Source: an uncultured Fibrobacter sp. (GTDB lineage: Bacteria > Fibrobacterota > Fibrobacteria > Fibrobacterales > Fibrobacteraceae). Taken from it: a stretch of 64,000 bases of DNA. The translations under genes and the position numbers were made by a program. The stretch covers positions 71,287 to 135,286 of the forward strand of contig CAKUXP010000004.1 of NCBI GenBank assembly GCA_934700345.1, written 5' to 3'. This document shows positions 1 through 8,096 of the stretch, one piece after another. Every line of letters begins with the position of its first letter. Positions within the stretch are counted from its first letter, which is position 1. The notes beneath the pieces were generated by a model. That model was not told the origin of the DNA. It worked only from the letters and a program-made list of their open reading frames with translations, and did no database searches.

Positions 1-1182
1 TTTAGCCGTACGCACGAAAATCCGTACGTTTTTTCCCAATTGGCATCATTTCTGGACCGCAACCACTTCAACTATCTCGTCAGAAAATACGGTGGTGATC
101 GCTATGTCAAGCATTTTACCTGCTGGAACCAGCTACTGGCACTGACGTTCGGGCAACTTTCCAACCGTGATGGACTGCGATCCCTCATAATCGCATTCGA
201 TGCGCACCGCTCAAAATGCTACCATCTCGGAGTCGGTCGTCATGTAACCAGGAGCAACCTGGCGAAGGCTAACGAAAACAGGGATTTCCGTATTTTCGAG
301 GATTTCGCCTACCACATGATCGAACTCGCCCGTAAAAAGCGGACGAAGAAAATCTTCGGGTTCAAGGGCCATGTCTATGCATTCGACTCGACGACGATAG
401 ATCTCTGTCTGGAATTTTTCGAATGGGCGAAGTTTCGCTCGACAAAGGGCGGCGTCAAAGTCCATACGCTTCTCGATGTCGAGACGCAGGTCCCTTCATT
501 CATGTTGATTACGGAAGCCAGGATGAACGACGTGAAGGCCATGGATTCCATCCCTTACGAAACCCGCTCCTACTACGTATTTGACAGAGCCTATAATGAT
601 TTCGGGCGTCTTGCGCTGATTGATTCCTTGGGCTGTTTCTTTGTCATCAGGGCCAAGACGAACATACAGTACGAAGTCATCGAGACAAAGGAAAAAATTG
701 CGGACAACATCCTGAAGGACTGCAGGATAACCCTGACCGGATACAGAACGAAGGAACTCTACGGTAAGCCGCTCCGCATGATGGAATACTACGATGCGGA
801 AGAAAAGCGGATATTCACTTACTTGACGAACTCGAACAGGATATCGGCAGGCCGTGTGGCCGAACTCTACAAGAACCGCGGGCTGGTGAAGCTGTTCTTC
901 AAGTGGCTAAAGCAGCACCTGAAAATCAAGAAGTTCTGGGGGACGTCGGAGAACGCCGTGAAGATTCAGATCCATGTCGCCATAATCACCTATTGCCTCG
1001 TCGCGATTGTCCACCACGACATGAAATTGAACCGCTCCCTGTACGAAATTCTCCAAATTCTGGGAATTTCGCTGACCGACAAGACCACACTTCAGGAACT
1101 TCTGACTGCAAAAGGGCTCGAAAAACAGGAAAGTGCCGAGGAAAACACTCTCGACCTTTTCAACGACCTGTTTTTATGTTAA
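1..1182 (+). CDS. IS4-family transposase, 5' end outside window, catalytic Glu altered
   Basis: This is a DDE transposase of the IS4 type that would move its own insertion sequence. The reading frame is open from base 1, and the residues before the first candidate start (RTHENPYVFSQL) fit the normal N-terminus of the family, so the true start lies upstream of the window. The first catalytic Asp is in FDSTT at 385-387 and the second in YVFDRAY at 583-585. The third residue belongs to the Y-(2)-R-(3)-E-(6)-K signature. Here it reads YKNRGLVKLFFKWLK: the Glu position is Lys (aag, 889-891) and the usual Trp after Arg is Gly (ggg, 880-882). Each is one base from the expected codon (gag, tgg). The protein is otherwise full length to the stop. 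The element's right end probably lies shortly after the stop, near the sequence around 1190-1205. The copy is likely inactive, unless the two changes are sequencing errors. Confidence 0.85.
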   Translation, partial: FSRTHENPYVFSQLASFLDRNHFNYLVRKYGGDRYVKHFTCWNQLLALTFGQLSNRDGLRSLIIAFDAHRSKCYHLGVGRHVTRSNLAKANENRDFRIFEDFAYHMIELARKKRTKKIFGFKGHVYAFDSTTIDLCLEFFEWAKFRSTKGGVKVHTLLDVETQVPSFMLITEARMNDVKAMDSIPYETRSYYVFDRAYNDFGRLALIDSLGCFFVIRAKTNIQYEVIETKEKIADNILKDCRITLTGYRTKELYGKPLRMMEYYDAEEKRIFTYLTNSNRISAGRVAELYKNRGLVKLFFKWLKQHLKIKKFWGTSENAVKIQIHVAIITYCLVAIVHHDMKLNRSLYEILQILGISLTDKTTLQELLTAKGLEKQESAEENTLDLFNDLFLC

Positions 1183-1232
1183 ATTTTTAGTGGACACTAG
1201 TGACTCAAAATGTAACTAGAGAGGAATGAAAA

Positions 1233-3383
1233 ATGTTAAATAAAGATGATGTCGTAAAACTTTTTGTTGAATATGGCTTTGAATATCAAGAAAAAATTTC
1301 TGGAAGTAAATTTCTTGTATTCACTTTTAAATCAGGTTTTTTCCATAATGTTGAAATTGTTTTACTTTCTAAAGACATCAATGCATCCGATAATAGTGAG
1401 ATTGATAGAGTTATTAGCGATTACAAAAAATTGCGTTTTTCTATTGGAGAACCTAGTGAATATAGTGATATAAATGAAATTCGAAACAAATTATTTGACG
1501 GTTTTTTTGAAACGAAAGAATGGAAACAAAATATTATAGAAACATATGAAAACTTTTGCACTAGCATATCGGAATCTCTACCAATTGGATCGAGCCAGTA
1601 TTCCTACATTAATTCTTCGTATGTCAAAAATGATAGTTGCGCCTTAAACGGGTCAATTGTTGAAGATGTTATTAATCAATTAAAAGAACCTGGCCCAAGC
1701 CTTATTTTAATGGAGGCTCCAGCTGGCTTTGGAAAAACCTGTACATCATACGAAGTTATCAATAATTTAGCACGTTCGAATCAAGTGTCCACGCCGATTC
1801 CTTTTTTTACGGAATTTTCACGAGATCGTCAAGCAGTAACATTTAGTCATATTTTTGTGAAAGAGGTAGATCATTCTTTTCGAGTAAAATCAGATCTTGT
1901 TATAAGAGAGGTTCAAAAGGGACGGATTGTAGTTGTTTTAGATGGCTTCGATGAATTACTTCATGATTCAAAAGACAAGAATGATGGTGCGCAAAAACAA
2001 TCCTTTGAAAATGTTGAACCGATGTTAGAGACAATCGGAGACCTTTTAATAGATAGCGCAAAAATAATCATAACATCACGTCGATCAGCTGTATTTGATT
2101 CCGCGTTTTTTTATGAATGGATGAATAATAGAGAAAAAAAATTTAATATAATCCGATATCGGATAAATCCTCCAAAATTATCAGATTGGTTACCTGAGGA
2201 AAGAATTGAAGCGATAAAGAAAACGCCTCTCGTGTTAGACAACTTGTCAAATCCTGTTTTACTCAGTTTTTTAAGATTTTTGAGCGAAAAAATGTTTAAC
2301 GAATTAATGAATAAACCTTTCGAAATCATTGATGCGTATATAGAAAATATGCTAGATAGAGAGCGCGCTCGTCAAGAACTTAGAATGAGTAGTGAGGAAC
2401 AAAATGAATTTTTAACGACTATCGCTAGCGACATGTGTATGAAAAATTACACAAGTATACCGAAAGAAGATTTGGTAAATAATATAAAAACTCTTTGTGG
2501 TCCATTGTTGGAGAAAACAAGAAATACATATCCGTTAGGAACAAAACCCACCATCGATAAACTCGCCACGACTTTGTCTCACCACTGTTTTTTTGATAGA
2601 ACTTTAAATGGTAATTTAATTCAATTTATTAATGAATTTGTATTTGGATATTATTTGTCGAATTGTTTAATGCAAACAGATGACTGGTTGCCAAATAACG
2701 AACGATTCCTTGAGCCTGCTGTTTTATCATTTCAAGCAAGGGAGATAGAGAAAAAGGAGTGTATGTGGAAAAAAATAGGAACCATAAAAGGAATTTTAGA
2801 GCGATCCGATAGAATTAAATATGAACAATTGTTACGGAACAAGGTTGACGATGACGCATACAACGATTCAGATATAAAAGAAGTTTTTTTCGAAAATATT
2901 CCATTGTTTGAAACAAATGAAATTAAAAATACGGTATTTACAAATTGTAAATTTAAGAACTGTATTTTCTATTGGCAAAATTTCAAGGAAGTCTCCTTTT
3001 TAAATTGTACTTTTTGGGATTGCAAATCCATTATTGTTGAAAAAGAAACAAAACCAATAGTTGAATTTTATAACTGCGCTTCATCAGAACCTGAATTCAT
3101 ATCAAATATTGAATCTTCAGGACAAGATGAAATTACATCAGAAACTATAGATGTTGAATTTTATATCTTAAGCGAAATTTGCCCTCTGGGGTCATCTTTG
3201 AATAATGCTCACTTCTACTGGCCTAAGTTGCTAAGTGTGAAAGAATTCACTAAAAAACAAATCTTTAATGGTTTGAAATGTCTGAAGAAAAAAGGGCTTT
3301 TAGAAGATGCTCATAATCACGATTTTATGAAGATTAATACATCGAAATATGGAGAAATTAAGCAAATTTTGGGACGCGTATAA
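1233..3383 (+). CDS. NACHT-type STAND ATPase with pentapeptide-like C-terminal repeats; putative defence sensor
   Basis: This 716-residue protein probably senses infection and drives an effector. Seen in the sequence: an N-terminal region of about 150 residues that I do not recognise; a Walker A motif EAPAGFGKT at residues 161-169; a NACHT-style Walker B, VVVLDGFDELL, at about 233-243; and a sensor-like strand ending in TSRR at about 281-284. Near 570-605 there is a short run of Cys/Phe-rich pentapeptide-like repeats (F.NCKF.NCIF, VSFLNCTF). A helical, winged-helix-like tail follows. The family link is to NTPases of the STAND class, which oligomerise on ligand binding and include the bacterial NACHT anti-phage proteins. 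AGAGGA lies 8 bases before the ATG. The RelA/SpoT-like gene starts 2 bases after the stop, so the two are surely co-transcribed. The gene is AT-rich compared with the downstream core genes, and it sits directly beside a transposase. Both facts suggest acquisition by transfer. The defence role is inference. Confidence 0.8.
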   Translation: MLNKDDVVKLFVEYGFEYQEKISGSKFLVFTFKSGFFHNVEIVLLSKDINASDNSEIDRVISDYKKLRFSIGEPSEYSDINEIRNKLFDGFFETKEWKQNIIETYENFCTSISESLPIGSSQYSYINSSYVKNDSCALNGSIVEDVINQLKEPGPSLILMEAPAGFGKTCTSYEVINNLARSNQVSTPIPFFTEFSRDRQAVTFSHIFVKEVDHSFRVKSDLVIREVQKGRIVVVLDGFDELLHDSKDKNDGAQKQSFENVEPMLETIGDLLIDSAKIIITSRRSAVFDSAFFYEWMNNREKKFNIIRYRINPPKLSDWLPEERIEAIKKTPLVLDNLSNPVLLSFLRFLSEKMFNELMNKPFEIIDAYIENMLDRERARQELRMSSEEQNEFLTTIASDMCMKNYTSIPKEDLVNNIKTLCGPLLEKTRNTYPLGTKPTIDKLATTLSHHCFFDRTLNGNLIQFINEFVFGYYLSNCLMQTDDWLPNNERFLEPAVLSFQAREIEKKECMWKKIGTIKGILERSDRIKYEQLLRNKVDDDAYNDSDIKEVFFENIPLFETNEIKNTVFTNCKFKNCIFYWQNFKEVSFLNCTFWDCKSIIVEKETKPIVEFYNCASSEPEFISNIESSGQDEITSETIDVEFYILSEICPLGSSLNNAHFYWPKLLSVKEFTKKQIFNGLKCLKKKGLLEDAHNHDFMKINTSKYGEIKQILGRV

Positions 3384-3385
3384 TT

Positions 3386-4303
3386 ATGAAAAAAAATATT
3401 CTTGCACAAATTGTTGATGAAATAAAAACTCCATTGGACAAAATCGGCGTCCTTTATAGAATTTATAGTAGATCAAAAAGTGAAGGCTCTATTCAAAATA
3501 AATTTTCGAATGCTCAAAAAAAAGGAAAACCATATGGGACAATGCAAAATGGAAAGTTAAAAAAAATGCAGGACCTTTATGGAATTAGAATCGTTCTCTA
3601 TTTTTCAGATGATGTGAAAATTGTACATGAAATTTTATCATCAATTTTTGAGGAGAGAAAAGAAGATTCAGAAACGCATGATTTAGAGGGAAACGCTTTT
3701 AAGGACACATTCAAACCTGTTCGATACAATCTTATTTATTCAATACCCTCAAGATACAACTTTACCGTAAATACAATATTCCAATATAGGGAATGGAATA
3801 ATTGTATTGATTCTACCTTTGAAGTCCAGATTAGAACTACTTTATCGGAAGGTTGGTATGAAGTCGAACATGATTTGCGTTATAAAAATCAGGATGATTG
3901 GAAGTCGTATGATGTTGAATGGAGACAGTTGAACGGAATACTGGCCTCTTTGGAGACAAATGACTGGGCTATGATTCAAATTTTTGATTCTCTAGCACAT
4001 AAGTTGTACAGAGCAAAATCTTGGCCTGCTATGCTAAAATTGAAGCTTAGAATACGTGTGGACTTGCAAAGTGAACTTTCTAATGAGATAATTGATCTAT
4101 TTAATCGAAATATAGATTTGGCTAAAAGGTATATTAGAATTAACCGAAACGAAATCTTAACTGAAATGAATAGACTAGGATTCTACTATCCGTTATGTTT
4201 GGATAATATTGTATATTTCATAAATCTGATTGACGAAAAACCAAATCAAGATTTAATTCAGATGACTCCTAAAATCATGATAGATGAAATGAAAAAATAC
4301 TAA
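3386..4303 (+). CDS. RelA/SpoT-domain nucleotide pyrophosphokinase-like protein; putative effector of the NACHT operon
   Basis: This 305-residue protein has the RelA/SpoT synthetase fold, whose members transfer pyrophosphate to nucleotides or tRNA. Visible motifs are SRSKSEGSIQNK (28-39, the phosphate-binding Arg/Lys patch), QDLYGIRIVLYF with the metal-binding Asp63, FEVQIRT with catalytic Glu146, and EHDLRYK at 161-167. The usual GYRSxH stretch is changed to RYNLIY (113-118). The stacking Tyr114 is kept, but the Gly and His are replaced. There is no HD hydrolase domain, and no TGS or ACT domain, so this is a small, synthetase-only protein with a helical C-terminal extension of about 120 residues. 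It follows the NACHT gene by 2 bases and probably acts as its partner. Known relatives include toxic small alarmone synthetases and CapRel. Whether this one makes (p)ppGpp, (p)ppApp or modifies tRNA cannot be read from sequence. Confidence 0.8.
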   Translation: MKKNILAQIVDEIKTPLDKIGVLYRIYSRSKSEGSIQNKFSNAQKKGKPYGTMQNGKLKKMQDLYGIRIVLYFSDDVKIVHEILSSIFEERKEDSETHDLEGNAFKDTFKPVRYNLIYSIPSRYNFTVNTIFQYREWNNCIDSTFEVQIRTTLSEGWYEVEHDLRYKNQDDWKSYDVEWRQLNGILASLETNDWAMIQIFDSLAHKLYRAKSWPAMLKLKLRIRVDLQSELSNEIIDLFNRNIDLAKRYIRINRNEILTEMNRLGFYYPLCLDNIVYFINLIDEKPNQDLIQMTPKIMIDEMKKY

Positions 4304-4339
4304 GGAATTTTATCGAGCTAATCTGACGTGGTTGAGTAT

Positions 4340-6370
4340 TCAGAAATGCGATGTCAAACGGGAAAAAAGGGTGTTTGAATTTTCTGTAACTAAAAATTCA
4401 TTTTTCAACAAATTAAAGAAAACTTTATTCCTGCAAGAAGCCAATTCATAAATATCCTCAAACGAATACAATTCTATCCTTATGGGAACAGAATCCATGG
4501 GATCATCTACATTAGGTTTTGTAAACGATTCATCACTGTAATATGAATTTTCCAAAAAAGGGATTTTTTTAAAACGTCCGCTTGATTGCGGGGAACGCAA
4601 TTCCTTCCTTATATCATCTCGATTGGCTAATATATATCCAGCAAATAAAACGTTTTTCGCATCAACTCTCCAATTCAAGTATCTTGTTGAATCATTATAA
4701 AAATCTTGTGCATAGCGTTTTACTTGGGCAATCATCCCCTCTTCTTTATCTCCAGCATTATGTGCTTTTGTCGTTGATTTTAATTCTACAATTAGAACCT
4801 CTTTTGTCTTTTCAGGGTCGTCAGCCCAAATGTAAATGTCAGATGCTGATTGACCATTTTTTGTACTTTGCGCTTTAAAATCATTTGAAAAAATAGTGAA
4901 CTTGTCATCCAAAATCCACAAATTATGCAAATGATTTATATTTGTAGAATTATTTAGCGTAGTCCCTCTTTTAAAGAACAATTCATGCACTTTGCTTTCT
5001 AATTCAGGTTTGTCATTACCATTGTCATCAAACATTTTTATTAAGTTACGCAACTTTTCAAGAACCCGCTCTCTATGTTTAACATAAATGTGTAAACTTG
5101 AATTTAAAAGCTTTTGGCAATCTTCGGACTCTTCAAAAGAATCTTCAGCAGCATTTTCTTTTTCCGATATTTCTTTTGACCAAAATTTTTTTTCAATCTG
5201 ACTTTTCTTTTCTACGGCATTCTTTAAAATTTCGCTTTCATTAGCAACTATTTTTCTAGATTCAAGAACTTCTTTGTCAACAAAATTTTCTAATGACGGA
5301 AATTTCTTTTCAAAATCCCTTAAATTCTTTTTCGTAGCACTTTGATTTTTCTGAATAATTTTTGCAAAATGAGCATCAAGATTTTTTGTTATTTCATCGT
5401 TGATTTTTATAGCGTCCGCGTCATCAATTTCAATTCTTTCACCTTTAGTATCAACATTTTCATCAAATAGAGATGATGTTAAATAAAAGTGATATCCCTC
5501 TTCGCTTTCCAACTCATATGATATTTTATGGGATAGCATTTCCGCTTTTAAATTTCTCGCAAAGCATGCAATTACTTGGTCTCCCTTCATCTTTTGTTTT
5601 GTTTTTATTAACCAAAGATTAAATTGGTAGGATGTATTATCACTTAATTCTAAGCTGAAATTTAGAGGTTCAATTTCATTTTCCAAAGACTCTTTTTTAA
5701 TTAAATCAGACTCGCCATTATAAGCAATCTTTATTTCCAACTTTTCATTATTAACAATAAACGGAAAGAACGTTTCAATAAGCCAAAGTTTCAAAGATTT
5801 AACATCTAAACAATTTTTGAAAAATGTCTTTGCTCTTTTAATAGAATTCTGCTTTGATATATCAATTTTTAAAAGCGTGTAAGAATCATTTTCTTCAGTG
5901 GCTGATTCAGAAAAAAGATCAAAATCGAAAATTTCATTTTTTCTATATGGGTAAGGAATATTTCTTTTCTTGTAATTCCCATTTACGTCCTTATAAACCG
6001 TCTCATAGTTTGCCGAATCCGAAAAATAAACAATGGCAAGTCGCCCTTGACCTAAAGGGTGAAAATTCATTTTTTCTTTATCAGGATTTTGTTTATCTAG
6101 TTCCTCAAAGTATTTGCTATTATTTTCCGTAAAACCATCACCATTATCTCTTAATTCAATTTCACATTTATTTTCATCAATAAAAATCTTTAAATTAATC
6201 TTGGGTGTAAAACCACTTTCTCTTTTTTCTCGTATAAGAACGGCATGAATAGAATTGGAAATTATTTCTCTCAAGAGAAATGAGAATTTTTCTCTACCAT
6301 TTTTGTACTCTTTTTCCGCTCGAAAAATAACATCAGATCTTTGTTCCATACGAAAACTCCTATAAGACAT
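4340..6370 (-). CDS. GHKL (Hsp90-like) ATPase fused to a C-terminal PD-(D/E)XK nuclease domain
   Basis: This 676-residue protein joins two recognisable modules. The N-terminal GHKL ATP-binding domain shows the N box REIISNSIHA (34-43), the G1 box DNGDGF (75-80) and the G2 box GQGR (107-110). A long middle region follows, with Lys/Glu-rich stretches at about 340-450 that look like coiled coil. The C-terminal domain has Asp511 in SASDIYIW, then VELK with Glu529 and Lys531, and AQVKRY at 548-553. That is the D...ExK plus Q-x(3)-Y pattern of RecB-like nucleases. It is the last gene of the operon and overlaps the DUF262 gene by one base (TAATG). ATP-driven clamping coupled to DNA cleavage is a reasonable guess, as in MORC- or MutL-like ATPases, but the target is unknown. 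The stop converges on the RelA/SpoT-like gene, 36 bases away. The base composition is AT-rich, like the other defence genes. Confidence 0.8.
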   Translation of the reverse strand: MSYRSFRMEQRSDVIFRAEKEYKNGREKFSFLLREIISNSIHAVLIREKRESGFTPKINLKIFIDENKCEIELRDNGDGFTENNSKYFEELDKQNPDKEKMNFHPLGQGRLAIVYFSDSANYETVYKDVNGNYKKRNIPYPYRKNEIFDFDLFSESATEENDSYTLLKIDISKQNSIKRAKTFFKNCLDVKSLKLWLIETFFPFIVNNEKLEIKIAYNGESDLIKKESLENEIEPLNFSLELSDNTSYQFNLWLIKTKQKMKGDQVIACFARNLKAEMLSHKISYELESEEGYHFYLTSSLFDENVDTKGERIEIDDADAIKINDEITKNLDAHFAKIIQKNQSATKKNLRDFEKKFPSLENFVDKEVLESRKIVANESEILKNAVEKKSQIEKKFWSKEISEKENAAEDSFEESEDCQKLLNSSLHIYVKHRERVLEKLRNLIKMFDDNGNDKPELESKVHELFFKRGTTLNNSTNINHLHNLWILDDKFTIFSNDFKAQSTKNGQSASDIYIWADDPEKTKEVLIVELKSTTKAHNAGDKEEGMIAQVKRYAQDFYNDSTRYLNWRVDAKNVLFAGYILANRDDIRKELRSPQSSGRFKKIPFLENSYYSDESFTKPNVDDPMDSVPIRIELYSFEDIYELASCRNKVFFNLLKNEFLVTENSNTLFSRLTSHF

Positions 6371-8073
6371 TAAAACGAAAAACTTTTTAGTTTCTTCGCC
6401 ATCATATCCTTACGTTTATCCGCAAACTCTAGGAAATGATCAAAATCGTATGATTCCATCTCTGGTATCATATGACGTTCCTTAAATTTTTCATCTCTTG
6501 TCTTAATCCAAGAATCAAAGGACTCTTTGTTTTTAGATTTATTTTCTGAATCATCTAAAAGTTCAAGGTTGCAAATTGTATTATAAGTAGATAGATATAA
6601 CTCTATTTTCTCATCATCATATCCACGAGCTCTAAGTTTTTTCTTATTAAATTCTGTTTGAGGATATATGTGATCCTCGTTAAAATGGCGATCTTTCCAG
6701 TCGCGTCCTGGATACATCAAAGAAAGGATAAGAAAGCTATATTTCGAAGAATACTTGTATTGCAAGAAGTTGTCTATTTCATAATCATTAAATTCAGATG
6801 TTAGCATAAGATCTTTGTTAATCTTATCATACGGAAATGAATCCTTTTCGTCTCCAATAGACGTTCGCATTTTTGTAAGTGTTGAGTCACTAGACCCTCC
6901 AGTAACATTTTTCAGCAAACAGAAAATGAGCCACTTCTGAATTACAGTTTGATCCAAGACATCTACAGAGCTAGACGAGGACAAATACGTTTTGGAATCC
7001 TTGTTCTTTAGGTATAATGCAACAGGAAGCAATGCTAAACGACTGACCAAATTTTTATCTACAATACCCAAAGTACTAACTAATTTTACTGTATCAAAAA
7101 TCGCTTTTTTAGTTTCTTCCCAATGATTTTCAATTAACTCCAAATTTTTTTGCGTGAATGAGCTCAATTTATATTGGATAGGAAGATTTTCTGTTAAAAA
7201 CATGGCGGCTTTCATAACGAAGTCTCGATCAAACGAATAACCCGCTCCAACACTATTGATATTTTCTGTAAATTCGTTTATTTCTTCCCTTGCATTTAGC
7301 GTTTTCCACTTTGCAGTAGCAGTAGATAACAAAATATCGCTATATTCTAGTTTTTTTCCACCGGTATTTGTTCGAATAAATATTTCAAGAACTTTATCAT
7401 AATCATTCGATTTTTCTTCGTAAAAATTGATTATTCGTGATACATTTATGACGGAATGTAATTTTCCAATCATTCTCTTTGCTGTCTTTAACTCATCTTC
7501 TGAATAGCCAGACATCCACTTGTCAAGCTTTTCCTTTGCATCTTCCGCATCCTCATCATTGAGGATTTCTCCAACGCGATACCAATATTGCTTACCCCCT
7601 AATTTAGAATCATATGTATCATTTTCCCTAAATGCAAATTGGTATGTAAGTTCCTCGGGAGAATCGTTTGGCTTATCCAAAAGCAAATTAAGATATAAAT
7701 AGGTTTTCCGCCATTTTCTATAAAAAAATCGATACGACCCTCTCAGACCTATATTGATAGATGTTATTCGTTGTTGCCCATCTAATACGAGATAAATATC
7801 TCTATTCACTCCATCTAAATTTGAAGGAGTATTATGCGGACTCGCCTGATCAAACTCGCGAATAAAATCATACGACATCCAATCTGATTTATGTTCCTCA
7901 CGAATTCTCCAAAACAGGAAAGAACTGATTGGATAGCCACTCATTAATGAATCAAATAATTTGCATATTTGATATGGACTCCAAACATATTCTCTTTGTA
8001 TAGCAGGAAGAAATGCACATTTGTTAATCTTTTCCTCAAGTAACTCTTTGATGGTTGTGTTTTCGTATGCCAT
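6370..8073 (-). CDS. DUF262/DUF1524 (GmrSD-like) protein with ParB-like and HNH nuclease domains
   Basis: This 567-residue protein has the architecture of GmrSD-type modification-dependent restriction proteins. The N-terminal DUF262 domain shows IQREYVW (25-31) and the hallmark DGQQR (98-102), a ParB/Srx-like fold that binds and hydrolyses nucleotide. The C-terminal DUF1524 domain is an HNH-type nuclease: EDHIYPQ at about 466-472 and, some 35 residues on, CNLELL, followed by an Asn-rich stretch. Relatives such as GmrSD and BrxU cut modified phage DNA in a nucleotide-dependent way. It is the middle gene of a three-gene minus-strand operon. It lies 23 bases after the type IIG enzyme gene, and its stop overlaps the GHKL gene start. 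A role as the modified-DNA arm of a combined defence cassette is likely but inferred. Confidence 0.85.
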   Translation of the reverse strand: MAYENTTIKELLEEKINKCAFLPAIQREYVWSPYQICKLFDSLMSGYPISSFLFWRIREEHKSDWMSYDFIREFDQASPHNTPSNLDGVNRDIYLVLDGQQRITSINIGLRGSYRFFYRKWRKTYLYLNLLLDKPNDSPEELTYQFAFRENDTYDSKLGGKQYWYRVGEILNDEDAEDAKEKLDKWMSGYSEDELKTAKRMIGKLHSVINVSRIINFYEEKSNDYDKVLEIFIRTNTGGKKLEYSDILLSTATAKWKTLNAREEINEFTENINSVGAGYSFDRDFVMKAAMFLTENLPIQYKLSSFTQKNLELIENHWEETKKAIFDTVKLVSTLGIVDKNLVSRLALLPVALYLKNKDSKTYLSSSSSVDVLDQTVIQKWLIFCLLKNVTGGSSDSTLTKMRTSIGDEKDSFPYDKINKDLMLTSEFNDYEIDNFLQYKYSSKYSFLILSLMYPGRDWKDRHFNEDHIYPQTEFNKKKLRARGYDDEKIELYLSTYNTICNLELLDDSENKSKNKESFDSWIKTRDEKFKERHMIPEMESYDFDHFLEFADKRKDMMAKKLKSFSF

Positions 8074-8096
8074 GCTTTAATCCTTTATTATAAAAT

